Assembly: GCA_024364735.1 (NCBI GenBank)
Contig: JAGFNQ010004032.1
Coordinates: forward strand, 54,133 to 118,132
Length of the DNA stretch: 64,000 bases
Direction: 5' to 3'
From: Boesenbergia rotunda
Taxonomy: Eukaryota > Streptophyta > Magnoliopsida > Zingiberales > Zingiberaceae
This document shows positions 22,119-34,541 of the stretch, piece after piece. How positions within the stretch are numbered: position 1 is the first letter of the stretch; each line of letters opens with the position of its first letter. Made by a program: the position numbers and the translations under genes. Below the pieces are notes generated by a model. The model made no database searches. It was not told the origin of the DNA and saw only the letters and a program-made list of their open reading frames with translations.

Positions 22119-25100
22119 ACATCGAAAAGATGATAAAGGTTACCTTCATCTGAGTTTATTGAAGGGGTTAAAGGAGTCTTAAAGTTTGCCTATGAACATC
22201 CGACGTGTGTTAGTGATAACAAAATAAGATGTCCATGCAGTAAGTGTCGTAATAGAAAATTTTTAAAGGAAAATGATGTGCGTTATCACCTTGTCAAAAA
22301 TGGATTTACTCGTGGCTACGAGCAATGGTATGCACATGGTGAACCATTAAAGAAAACTAATGATAATGAAAGGGTTCATAATAATGAAGAAGGATCTCGT
22401 TATCGAACTATGGTGATTGATGGTATTGATCAAAGTTTTGATTGGACTACAATAAGTAATGAACAATCACCGAATTATGATGCACAAAAGTTCTTTGACT
22501 TATTAAAGGATACAGATGAGCCATTATGGAATGGTTACAAAAATCACAATAAACTCTCAGCAGTGACGTAGTTGTTAAATCTTGAGTCTGAGTATAATCT
22601 ACCAGAGGCATGCTACGATAGACTCATGTCAATAATAAAAAGCATGTTACCAGAAAGTGATAATTTGCCGCCGAATTTGTATAAAACAAAGAAGCAACTT
22701 TCCAATCTTGGACTTGGTTATAAGAAAATTGATGCACGTGTGAATATTGTATTCTATATTATGAAGAATACAATGACTACAAAGAATGCCCCATTTGCTT
22801 TCATCCTAGATACAAACTGAGGAAGGCTGGAGTGCGAAGAGAAGTGCCTTTTCATGTCTTGTGGTACTTGCCATTAATACCTAGACTTAAGAGACTTTAT
22901 GCATCTACATGTACTTGTGAGCACATGACTTGGCATGCAAAAATCATTGCATAGACGGAAAAATGGCACACCCATCTCATGGTGAAGCTTGGAAACATTT
23001 TGATCGCACTTATTCTTCATTTGCCTCATATCCACGTAATGTGCGACTTGGATTATGCACAAATGGATTCAACTCATTTGGTCATCAACGTTCCCCTTAT
23101 TCATGTTGGCCAGTTATTATTACAATTTATTATCTCCCTCCATGGATGTGCATGCAGAAGCCTTTCATGTTCCTTAACATGGTTATTCCTGGACCAAAGA
23201 GTTCATTATAAAATATTGATGTTTTCTTAGATCCTCTAATAGATGAGTTAAGAGAATTATGGACCACTGGAGCCTAGACCTATGATGTGTGTTCTAAACA
23301 AAACTTTCAAATGAAGGTTGCACTCAATTAGTGATTTTCTAGCATATGCAATTATTGTTGTCTGGTTAAAGTAGTCACGGTTGGTTAGTATGTCCTTGCT
23401 GTATGGAACATACAAAATCATTCCAATTTTAGTGTGGGAGAAAGGCTTCTTGGTTTGATTTCATCGTCAATTCTTACCTCATGATCATCCTTTTAGAAAA
23501 CAAGCATATAAGTTTCGAAAGAGTAAGGTTGAAAAAGATTTTCCGCCTCTTCATTTAAGTGGTGAAGACTTATATCAAAGAGTGAATAGACTTCCAATTG
23601 TAACATTTGGGAAACCACCAAGTGCCACCCAACTTATTGTGATTTGGAAAAACATATGATTGGATTAAAGTAGTATATTTTGTGAGCTATTTTATTGGCA
23701 AATAAATCTTATTCGACACCATTTATTGTCATGCATATTGAGAAAAATATCTTTGATAATGTTTTCAACACTATCATGGATGTCAAAGATAAGACGAAGG
23801 ATAATGAAAAAGCTAAAAAAGACTTAGAGCAATTTTATAGGCATCCTGAGTTGCATTTTATTGATCAAGAAAATGGTAAAGTTTACAAACCAAAAGCACC
23901 ATACACTTTGAGTAATTACAAATGAAAAAAATATGTTTTTGGACTAAATCATTAAAACTCCCAGATGGATATTCATCGAACATATCTTGTTGTGTAAATG
24001 AGAGCGAATGCAAGTTTATTGGGATAAAGAGTCATGATTGTCATATATTTATGTAAAAATTATTGTCTATTGCATTTTGTGATCTACTTTCAAAATAATT
24101 TGGGAAGTATTAACAGAATTAAGCAACTATTTTTGGGATATATGTGTAATTGTGTTGCAAGTAGAGCACATGAAACAAATTGGATTAAATATTATTGAGA
24201 TATTGTGCAAGCTTGAAAAGATTTTCCCTCCGGCTTTCTTCAATTCCATAGAGCATATGATAATTCATCTTGCATATGAAGCAAAAGTTGGTGGACCTAT
24301 ATATTATAGATGGATGTATCCTTTTGAGATGTATTATTTTACATCAATTTACTAATTCATGTTGATGCTAGTTATATATATCTAATAAAAATTTAAAATT
24401 TATTCAGGTTTTTGTACCATTTGAAGAAAAAGGTGAGTAATAGAGCTCAAGTTGAAGCTTCAATTGTTGAAGCTTATATGATTGAGGAAATTTTAACATT
24501 TTGTTCATTATACATTGAACCACACATACAATCACGACTAAATTGAATTCCATGAAATGATGGAGTAGTAGATTCTTCTAGCGGGCTATCAATTTTATCT
24601 CACCTAGGACAAGCACTTGGCTTTCGAGTTGCAGTTAGATATCTTAAAGATGATGAGTTCAAAGCTGCCCATAGATATATCTTGATGAATTATGACAAGA
24701 TCGTTCCTTTTGTGATGTAATTTCTTTTATCATACGTTCTATTTTCATTATTTTGGTAATTGAAAATTAAAAATAATAAATAATCAATTTATAAATGTAG
24801 GGAAATTTTTTAAGTAAAGAAACAACTATATCTAGGGATCAATACTGACAAGGAACTTCAAATATTATGTGATCAAGAATTTCCTCAATGGTTACTCACT
24901 TATGTAAGTATGTAATTATAATCTTAATTTATACATCAATTTCTAATATTTTATCACAATATTTTTAGTCCATTTAATTTTAAATTTATTTTAATGTTAG
25001 ATACAAGAACATCCTTTTGAGGTGGATGATAACATGAAGAAGCTGGCACATGGTCCAAATCGACTGGTTTCAAGTCATAAAGGATACTTTGTCAATGGAT

Positions 25101-25560
25101 TTAAATTCGAGACCATGGAACATGGGCGTTACAAAGCAACATCAAATTATGATGTTTGTGTCTTAGGAGCACCATCAATGAGTATGAAGTGGACTACTAT
25201 GGAGCATTGGAAGAAATTCTAGAATTGAAATATTATGGTCTCAAGGAGTTATTGTATTGTTTAAGTGACATTGGCACTATACATCAGATAAAGGGATGAA
25301 AGTGCATAAGTTGGGTCTTGTAGAAATTAATCATAAATCAAAGTTGAACACAAATGACCCTTTTCTACTCAAGCCCAACAAGTGTACTATACCAGATCTC
25401 TACCATCAAATGACAGAGAAATGATTGGGTCATAGTATGCAAAGTGAAAGCTAGAGGAAAATTTGACATACCATTCCTTGAAGATCAAGATGAAAATGTT
25501 TCACCGATTGTTGAGGTTGCTTATCAAGAAGAGGAGATATCGACTCCACATGTTCTCATA

Positions 25561-25708
25561 GATGTAGATATTGATGATGTTGATATTATTGTTGATGTTG
25601 ATGAAGAGGAATTAAATTCCATGGAAATTGAGGAGATGTAGATATTGATGATGTTAATATTATTGTTGATGTTGATGAAGAGGAATTAAATTCCATGGAA
25701 ATTTAGGA
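25561..25708 (+). repeat. Two-copy 74-bp tandem duplication in the transposase C-terminus
   Basis: GATGTAGATATTGATGATGT starts at 25561 and again at 25635. Each copy encodes an Asp/Glu/Val-rich acidic stretch. The second copy ends in a stop at the GAAATTTAG junction. A recent slip duplication is likely. Confidence 0.85.
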
Positions 25709-26117
25709 GCTTCGATGTGTTATGAACGGCAAGCAAGTTATTGTAGATGGTGAAGAGCTAGAGGAAGAACTTGAAGATTTTGAATCAGATGAAGAAACAC
25801 AAGATAAAACAGATTCTGACTCTAATAATAGTGATAGTGAATTTATGTAGTTTATTATGCTGTTTTTTTTTCTCATTTGGAGCAAAGTGTACTGAGAGTA
25901 ATATTGTAGCATTTGGATGATGTTTTTAATTTATTGGTTCTAATTAAATGTTGTTTTCCTAGAGTATATATTTAGTTATTTAAATTTAGTTCAGATTGTA
26001 CCAAGTTTAAAGGTAATATGTGACATTTCTTTTTTTATGTAACATGCGACAAATTCTCTATAGTATACATTATTTTTTATTACATATATTGATTAAATAT
26101 TTAAACATTGATGCAGA

Positions 26118-26785
26118 ATGTCAAATAGAGGAAATGATATTGGTTCCAATAAAACAAGATCAAAGGGGAGAGGACGGCGGAGATGGCAATCTCTTACGAT
26201 GGATAAGTATGTATATTTAATTCTTATTAATGTAATACAAGTTGATCGAATCACTTACATAATATTTACTTTAATGATGATACATATAGGCAACATGATA
26301 CAACACCTGGACTTGATAACATACAAAATGAAATACAAGTGTGTTAATTTTATCTTGATATTGCATTTATTAATTAATTACTTATATTGTATGTATTTAT
26401 TGGTCATAGGATGAGGAGGGAAGATAAATTTCAGATAATAACGTAATGATTCAAGATACGAAGAAGGTAGTTCATCAGTAGTTCGATGAAGAGGGCCTAA
26501 TCAAGGGTCTTAAATTCCAACAAATATTGATGAACTAACTAAAATAAACGTGGTTATGAATAAGAAGTCATATGACATTTTAAATTTAATAAGTTTTGAT
26601 ACTCTTTTATTAACTTATTTTTCTTTCTTTAATATTTTTATTTTTGTTATCTTTAGATTTGTTGAAAATGAGGTTTCTCGTGAAATTACAAACGATATCG
26701 GAGTGATTAAAGGAACATGGCCAACGTGGAAAAAGGTGCCCAATGATATTAAAGATTTACTTTGGGAAAATTTTAAGGTAAATAA
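26118..26785 (+). pseudogene. CACTA second gene, Transposase_24-like, 5' part
   Basis: Downstream of TNP2 in the usual CACTA order. MSNRGNDIGSNKTRSKGRGRR opens a basic N-terminus. After AT-rich introns with GT/AG-like borders the coding resumes with ENEVSREITNDIGVIKGTWP, and WKKVPNDIKDLLWENFK is typical of the plant Transposase_24 (Ptta/En/Spm) family. The family-X copia inserted 10 bases after this exon, and the gene continues near 41630. Stops between exons suggest decay. The product of intact copies is thought to bind subterminal repeats. Confidence 0.7.
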
Positions 26786-28460
26786 TGTAGGGATCTATAG
26801 GTAAAAACATTTAAAATCGCAACGGAAATAAGATTCCTCGAGCGATCCATGCGAAAAAAAAACTCATACAAAGTGATCTAGAATTCCTATCTTATAGGAA
26901 TACCTTTGTCGCGTGTCCTTCGCTTATCCCGCTAGTCCTTTGGTTGGTCGGATCTCTTGCACGTTCAAGTGTTCGTGCCTCTATGCGTATCCACACGAAC
27001 ACGATCTACACCTTAGAGAAGAACCACCTTAGTTGTGCTAACAACTTGGGATGGTTCACAAAGCACAAGAACCTCCACTAGGGAGTTATGGACAAGGAGG
27101 AAGAAAAAAGAGGAAGAGAGATGCCCCTATTAGCCTTTGACAAGGGGGGAAATTTATACTCATCTAATGAATACCAAGGGTCTATGTCCCTTGAGCTCCT
27201 CTCATCTTAATGCTAAAAAACCCAATAAATACCAAGCCTCTTGGTATTCCTTGAGACTCTTAAAATTCTATTCATCTAATGAATAGAATGTCTCTTAGCT
27301 TTCCTCTTAAATAATATTTATTAAACCTTTTAATGAATATTATCCATAATTAAGTGGTTGAGTCTAATCTAGATGAGTCTAACTCAAATTAGACTCAATC
27401 CCATAATCTAATTAGATTCACTTGAGTCTAACTCAATTAATCCAATTTGAATCAAATTTTAGTCAAACCAAGATCAATTAATCTCCGAAGCATCGTGTCC
27501 TTAGTGTGTGCCCCAATAGGTTCTCGTAATGTTGGCAATGTGTCTAAACCATTTTAGACACATAAGCAATGAGCGGCATCTAGCAATGCATCATTGCTAC
27601 CCAAGTAACAAGAAAAGTTGAGATCCGACTAAACCTCCGTGACTGTGATAATGTATGACCTTGTCCTTCTATCCTTGATATCTAGATTGACCAATGAGGC
27701 ATAGACCGTGCCATCCTCAATCAATCTTGTGTTTCTTGATCCCCGAGTAGACTCACTTAAACAAATGAGCTCAATATCTCATATTGACTCATTTGAGCAT
27801 AACCATGCCTTTTAGTAGTCCTACTCGATCAAGGGGCCCACAGATATCACTCCCGTCATATGGGAGGGATAGATCTCATCTACATCATTCACATCCCTCC
27901 GCATAATTCATTACATACCCAGTGATCGCCTTTATAGTCCACCCTGTTACAGGTGACGTTTGACGATATCAAAGTACATAACTCCTTATGTAGGGAACCG
28001 TAGTGACTTCAGGTCTAAGGACTATTCATACCAATAGTCACATGAGAAAGTTTATGACACTCATATGACAATCTATGAAACATTCTCATGGCGGGTCAAT
28101 TTAGTACACATTCTCCAATGTATACCCATGTGTCAACTTGATATCACATATACATGACTTGTGAGCTCAAGTCATCAGTTGACCTACATGCTAGTCTCCA
28201 TGCATTAATATTGTCCTTGAATATTAATACTTGACTAGGAATGGTTTAGAGTACTGTTATCTACATCATCTCACTATCGATTCAACCAATCGATATGATG
28301 TAGATAAGAACCTACTACCCAAGCATATTATTATACTTAGTTATTTGACACAAATACATAGTAAGTATAATAACCAATCATGCCTTTATTAATTATAGAA
28401 TATGATACAAAATGTCCCTAGTCAATCATCACATAATTGGTTCTAGTGCTCCTTCTAACA
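26786..28460 (-). repeat. 3' LTR of family-X element (left copy)
   Basis: 1675 bases. On the minus strand it is preceded by the polypurine tract AGTGGGAGAT (rc of 28461-28470). It contains paired-looking GAGTCTAA.CTAGATGAGTCTAA blocks and is homologous to the split LTR at 11161-12563. Confidence 0.92.
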
Positions 28461-28480
28461 ATCTCCCACTAGCACTAGTG

Positions 28481-31400
28481 TCAATCACTGTAATATCTAA
28501 TACTCAGTGACCTGGTATGACCATCATGCTTCTTTTGTGCCAAAGCTTTAGTCAAAGGATCCGCGATGTTATCATCTGTGGGTACTCTGCATATCCTCAC
28601 ATCTCCTCTATCGATGATCTCTCGAATGAGATGGAAGCGTCGTAGTATGTGTTTAGTCCGCTGATGTGACCGAGGTTCCTTAGTATGTGCAATAGCCCCA
28701 TTGTTGTCACAATAGAGGTCTATGTGGTCTACTATGCTAGGAACCCCACCAAGTTCTGTAATGAACTTTTGGATCCAAACAGTCTCTTTTGCTGCCTCAG
28801 ATGCAGCAATATATTCGGCCTCTGTTGTAGAATCTGCGATTATGTCCTGCTTCCAGCTTACAACGTCACCATTCAGGCAAAACACATACCCTGATTACGA
28901 TCTAAAATCATCCCTGTCTGTTTGGAAGCTTGCGTCACTGTAACCCTTTACAGCTAGCTCCTCTTCGCCTCCAAATATTAAGAAATATTCTTTCGTCCTT
29001 CGTAAGTACTTAAGAATATTCTTGACAGCTGTCTAGTGTCTTTCACCTAGATCTGACTGGTACCTGCTCGTCATGCTCAAAGCATACGAGACATCTGGTC
29101 GAGTACAAAGCATGACGCACATGATAGACCCTATAGCGGATGCATAAGGGATCTGATCCATACGGTCTCTCTCCTCCTTAGAAGAGGGACCTTGAGTCTT
29201 TGAAAGACTTACACCACGTGACATTGGCAGAAATCCCTTCTTGGAATTCTGTATGGCAAAACGATTATGCACCTTGTCAATATATGTACTCTGACTTAAG
29301 TCAAGCAATCTCTTAGATCTATCTCTATAGATCTTGATGCCTAGGATATAGGCTGTTTCACCTAAGTCTTTCATTGAGAAACAATTCCCTAGCCACGTCT
29401 TCACAGACTGTAGTGAAGGGATATCATTCCCAATGAGGAGTATGTCATCTACATACAGGATCAGGAAGACAACTGTGCTCCCACTAACCCTCTTGTAGAC
29501 ACAGGGTTCATCTTCATTCTTGATGAAACCAAACGCTTTGATTGCATCATCGAATCGAAGATTCCAGCTTCGAGAAGCTTGCTTTAGCCCATAAATGAAC
29601 CTTTGCAATTTACATACCTTTCCAGCATGCTCTGGATCTACAAAACCCTCAGGTTGCGTCATGTACACATTCTCGAGTAAATTCCCATTTAGGAATGCGG
29701 TTTTGACATCCATCTGCCAGATCTCGTAGTCATGGTAAGCTGCAATAGCAAGCATGATCCGAATAAACTTAAGCATCGCCACTAGTGAAAAGGTTTCATC
29801 ATAGTCCATACTATGAATTTGTTTGAAACCTTTAGCTACCAATCACCCTTTATAGGTATGTATGCGTCCGTCCATGTCAGTCTTTCTTCTAAAGATCCAC
29901 TTACACCCAATGGGTTTAATTCCCTCAGGTGGATCAACCAAAGTCCATACTTGGTTAGTGTACATGGATTCCATTTCGGATCTCATGTCCTCTAGCCATT
30001 TCTCATAATCTGGGCTCATCACAGCTTCTTGATAGGATGTAGGTTCATTCAACTCAATAAGCGTAACGTCATCATGGCCAGACAAGAGAAATGAGTATCT
30101 CTCAGGCTGACGACGTATCCTATCAGATCTGCGAATAGGTTGGTCTACTTGAATAGCTTGTTGTTCCACAACTTCTTGTGCAACAATCTCATGATTCACA
30201 ACATCTTGTGGTGCCTATTCAATGCCCATTAAGGCCTCAGTACTATCTGCATCTTGAACTTCTTCAAGATGGATTTTTCTCCCACTAGTTCTTCTAGAAA
30301 TAAACTCCTTTTCTAGAAAAACACAATTTCTAGCGACAAACACTTTGCCTTGTGTGGGATTGTAAAAGTAATATCCCTTCGTTTCCTTGGGATATCCTAC
30401 AAAATAGCACTGATCATATTTGGGTCCTAGTTTATCTGAGACTTGACGTCGAACGTAAGCCTCACAACCCCAATCTTTATAAAAGACATCGTGGGACTCT
30501 TCCCAGTCCATATCGTATATGATGTTTTTGTGTCGACCTTTGATGGAACTCGGTTAAATGTGAAAAGAGCCGTCTTTAGAGCAAATCCCCAGAAGGAAGT
30601 AGGAAGGTCTGTCTGACTCATCATCAATCGTACTATATCTAATAAAGTACGATTTCTCCGCTCGGACACACCATTCCATTGTGGTGTTCCAGGTGGAGTG
30701 AGTTGGGATACGATCCCACACTTTGCTAGATGGTCACGAAACTCTTGGCTAAGGTATTCACCACCTCAATCTGATCGAAGCATCTTAATACTCTTCCCAA
30801 GTTGGTTTTGTACTTCACTTTTGAATTCTTTGAACTTTTCAGAGGATTCTGACTTGTGTTTCATGAGATACACATAGCTGTATCTACTAGCATCATCAGT
30901 GAAAGTGATGAAGTACTGATAGCCTCCTCTAGCTGCAACATTGAAAGGTCCACATACATCAGTATGTATGAGTCCTAACAAGTCTGTCGCTCTGTCGCCG
31001 TGTCCACTAAATGAAGTCTTGGTCATCTTGCCTAGAAGACAAGATTCACATATTTCATATGATTCAAAATCAAATGAGTCCAGTAATCCATCCTTATGGA
31101 GCTGGGATATACGACTCTCATTTATATGTCCCAAGCGACAATGCCAGAGATACGTTTGGTTCACATCATTGGATTTGAACCGTTTGGTATTTATGTTATA
31201 GATTGAGTTTTCTAGGTCTAGAACATAGAGTCCATTCACAAGTGGTGCATTACAATAGAACATGTCATTTAATATTATGGAACAATATTTGTCCTTTATG
31301 ATAAATGAAAAGTCTTTCTTGTCCAAACAAAATACTGAAATTATGTTCTTAGTCAATGCAGGTACATAAAAACACTCCTCTAGTTCTAAGATAAGCCCAG

Positions 31401-31660
31401 TGGGCAAAGACAAGGAATAAGTTCCTACAACTATGGCAGCAACTCTTGCTCCATTGCCTACTCGTAGGTCCACTTCGTCCTTCGTCAATGATCTAGCTCT
31501 TTGAAGACCCTGCACATTAGTACAAATGTGAGACGCGCATCTGATATCTAATACCAAGAAGAAGAGATAGATAGTTTGACTTCTATAACAAAAATACCTG
31601 ATGCAGAAATCTCACTTTTTTTCTTCTTTACTTCCTCCAGGTAATGTTTGCAGTTCCTCT
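28481..31660 (-). pseudogene. Family-X copia Pol: protease, integrase, RT, RNase H, broken
   Basis: Read right to left. The protease site is changed to LDIRCASHIC where a D-T/S-G triad is expected. Next come a pre-integrase zinc region (HCRLGH, CESCLLGK), integrase with HTDVCGP, RSD followed by a stop then GGEY, and NGVSERRNRT. RT has MDVKTAFLNG and YVDDILLIG, and RNase H has STTEAEYIA and RTKHILRRFHL. In-frame stops lie near 30763, 30212, 29843, 29033 and 28886, with frameshifts near 30510-30540 and 31560. Several stops are what CGA, CAA or TGG would become by a single transition. Confidence 0.9.
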
Positions 31661-31673
31661 TCCAATGTCCGGT

Positions 31674-32437
31674 CTAACCACAGTGGAAGAAGGTCCCCTC
31701 GTTAGGCACCTTATCTTTAGCCTTAGATGTAGTAGAGTTGGCCTTGCCTTTGGTTTGGGTCTTACCCTTGCCTTTAGGCTTCCATTTGCCTTTGCCCTTT
31801 TGTACCATCAGTACATTACTGGTTTTGGTTTTCTTGAGATTAGGTTCAGCAGTTCTTAACATGCTGAGCATCTCAGGCAAAGACTTGTCAATTTCATTCA
31901 TGTTGTAGTTCATGACAAATTGATTATACCCCTCCGGCAACGATTGCAAGATAAGGTCCGTTGCCAATTCTTGGCCCATGGAAATCCTAGTCTTTCAAGG
32001 TTCTCGACATACCCAATCATTATGAGTACGTGAGTTCCTACAGGAGTTCCTTCTTGCATCTTGCATGCAAATAGGGCTTTAGACACCTCAAACCGCTCGT
32101 GCCTAGCTTGCCCTTGATATAGTTGCTTTAGATGCTCAACCATCTCATGTGCATTCATGTTCTCATGTTGCTTCTGAAGCACAAAGTTCATGGTGGCAAG
32201 CATAAGACATGATACATCAAGTGCATCATCCTGATGCTTCTTGTAAGCATCTTTTTCGGCACGGGTAGCGGTAGCGGCTGGTGCTTCTGGAAGAGATTGC
32301 TCTAGGACGTACAGTTTTCGTTCTTGTTTGAGGACTATCCTCAAGTTTCTGTACCAGTCCAGGAAATTAGCTCCGTTGAGCTTGTCCTTCTCAAGGACGG
32401 ATCGTAGAGAGAGAGTATTTGACGTGTTAGATGACAT
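31674..32437 (-). pseudogene. Family-X copia Gag, frameshifted
   Basis: ATG at 32437. Residues 1-150 form the copia capsid-like region (LNGANFLDWYRNLRIVLKQE, DDALDVSCLMLATM, YQGQARHERFEVSKALFACK). A frameshift near 31980 leads to the continuation LPEGYNQFVMNYNMNE, a Lys/Gly-rich basic stretch, and a CCHC knuckle that is interrupted: FHCG is followed by a stop at 31674-31676 where a Lys is expected. The RNA-binding end is therefore lost. Confidence 0.87.
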
Positions 32438-33550
32438 GGTGATCTACAACAGTAAAATTATGCAGAAATAAGTATCATATCTAATTTATTTAATTAGACC
32501 TTTAATTAAATGATGCTCCCACTGAATCATAGAGCTTTGGTTAGGGCTAGTCATGGATGTAGGCAAACTCAATTTATCAACACTACTAGCTCCAAACCAA
32601 ATAGCAATCATTATTCATGTGAGACAAGATCCATATTATACTTCATCTTGAGTTAGCTTTGGCTAATCGCCCAAGACTTGGTATAATTAGGTAGGTAACA
32701 TTTTATCAATTACATCTCATGCAACTTTTTGAAACAAAGGGTCAAAATCCACATTACACATCATCTTGAGTTAGCTTTGGCTAATCACCCAAGACATAGA
32801 ATAATTATTCTCTTACCCAAATTTTCCCAACTTTTGGGATATGTCTCCAAGTTTCTCAATCTAATTAAGGGGACTTAGTTAAGTCTCACCCAAAGTTTGA
32901 TAGCGCGACATCACAATTATCCTCTCGCACTCTACCAAGATAAAATACGTTGCTTTGGTTTGGCAAACCCAACAACAAATGATCGAGGTCGTTTATGAGT
33001 ACCAAACTTTGGTAGGCATATTGAGTCGACTTAATTAAGATAAACATCTAAGCATGCATCACATTCACACACATAGCATATATCAACATATAAGAAAGAA
33101 AACGTGACATGGTTATGGCCCGTATACTACGATCTTCTCAATGAGAAGATCGATGGTCAACCTAGGGATAACATCTTCTCCAAGTGCATCCTTCGGTCAT
33201 CGTGTGTGGTCGGCATCCTTCTTGTAACTTCATTCTTCAATGGACACTCCACTGCTCTTTTTGTACATTACAATGTAGAAAACTCGAGTTACATTCGAGT
33301 CTAAATCTATTTTTACAACTAGGAAAAATAGAGACAAGGCACGACACGCAGACCGTATTATGAATTACAACATGCATACACACACATACATCCAATCACA
33401 TTGGGGTTAAGGCCATAACCATGCACCATGTCATCAATCAATTATAATAGATTTAGGACATCAATTTTTATTATGATTGTAAAAAATGCTCATGAGCCGA
33501 AACCATAGGTTATAAAATTTGTCGAGTACATTCGCATCATAGCACACTTT
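32438..33550 (-). other. 5' leader of the family-X element
   Basis: No coding ORF. A block with TCTTGAGTTAGCTTTGGCTAA and CCCAAGAC occurs twice, near 32645 and 32763. It ends where the gag-only element inserted. The rest of the leader is 38374-38530, next to the primer site. Confidence 0.6.
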
Positions 33551-33914
33551 TGTAAGATCGTTGCCGTCCGCTAGAAGTGGGGTGAATAGCGATTCCCGGT
33601 TCGTTCTTGTACCTACGTTGTTAGTTGCACAGCGGAAAACAATAATAAAAAGAACAAACAACGCTAACAAACCGTATTTAGTTGGTATCCACCCCGGCCG
33701 GGTGACTAATCCAACAATCCGTCGGTGGATCACTCCCCGGATAACCTCCGAGTATTACGTGTCGCTCCTTGTGGGTGGAGAAACCTCACCACAACACCAA
33801 CCAAAGCTCTGGACACGAAGACTACTAACTTGCTCTTAACCAAGACAAGTTTCGTCAAGAAAATCAGCCACCCCGAAGTCCTCTTTAAATAGGACTCGGG
33901 GCTGATTTCTCACT

Positions 33915-33947
33915 ACCAGTCGACTGCCCCCAGGGCAGTCGACTGGT
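33915..33947. repeat. Perfect 15-bp inverted repeat, 3-base loop
   Basis: ACCAGTCGACTGCCC, CCA, GGGCAGTCGACTGGT. The same hairpin occurs twice more in this LTR, three times in the partner LTR and in related LTRs, so it is maintained rather than accidental. Confidence 0.95.
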
Positions 33948-34007
33948 GCCAGCCAAATTCGACCGTTGACACTCCCAACGTTCGAATTTGCCAGCTCACC
34001 AGCCACC

Positions 34008-34042
34008 TACCAGTCGACTGCCCCCAGGGCAGTCGACTGGTA
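34008..34042. repeat. Perfect 16-bp inverted repeat, 3-base loop
   Basis: TACCAGTCGACTGCCC (34008-34023), CCA, and its exact reverse complement (34027-34042). It is the second of three in the LTR. Confidence 0.95.
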
Positions 34043-34541
34043 CCAGGCCAGAACCCTTCTGTGAGTTTTATCAGTCGACTGCCCCAAGGGCAGTCGACTG
34101 CCCTACTCACTCACCTAGGATTTCCCTTCTCGAGTACATTTCACTCGCACTCGTACCCTCACGACTTGACTGACTCCTCCACAGCAGCCTCGACTGTTGC
34201 CTTCGCGCCCTCTTCATCTTCGGCCCTCGTCCCTCGGATGCGCACGCAAGCCTCCAGCTTGCATCCATGCCACCCTTCACGTACGCCTCGAAGTCCGCGC
34301 CCATCAACTCATCATCCCTGCACTCCATGGTCCCTCAGATGCGCACGCCAGCCTTCAGCTGGCCTCCATGCCATCCTTCACCGTACTGAGGCCGTCCAGT
34401 CAGGTCCATATGCGTAACCTGTACAACCTGCACACTCAACATACGCATATTAAATACAAGGGTAAACCTAACTTAAACCCTTTGCCCAAACATCAAAACC
34501 CATGGTCACACCTGACCATCTTAGGGCCGATTGCTCCAACA

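Larger units (their letters stand above)
20650..25850 (+). pseudogene. CACTA TNP2-type transposase (TNPD-like), broken and interrupted
   Basis: Likely ATG at 20650 (MSTNRNWM), just after a TGCAG acceptor. The frame is cut about 30 bases later by the mini-copia (20681-22118). It then reads through a transposase-associated domain (CPCSKCRN, YHLVKNGF, 22210-22340), the KKQLSNLGLGYKKIDA region, the TNP2 core (MAHPSHGEAWKHFDRT, NVRLGLCTNGFN, SPYSCWPVI, LPPWMCM, 22965-23200), DVMHIEKN-like MHIEKNIFDNV (23730), a DUF4218-like block (LEKIFPPAFFNSIEH, 24210) and a DUF4216-like block (HGPNRLVSSHKGYFVNGFKF, 25050). It ends in an acidic tail. Many stops and frameshifts separate these blocks, so it cannot make transposase. 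Confidence 0.85.
33551..34541 (-). repeat. 3' LTR of the gag-only element
   Basis: Starts TGTAAGATCG and ends TTGCTCCAACA. It holds three inverted repeats around GTCGAC at 33915-33947, 34008-34042 and 34073-34101. TATTTAAAG (rc near 33880-33890) is a TATA-like box on the minus strand. Confidence 0.93.

Noticed and set aside
26786..26790. Strict 5-bp target duplication for the family-X element
   Set aside because: The flanks read AATAA and AGTAA. I treat this as a duplication with one later mutation and do not call it perfect.
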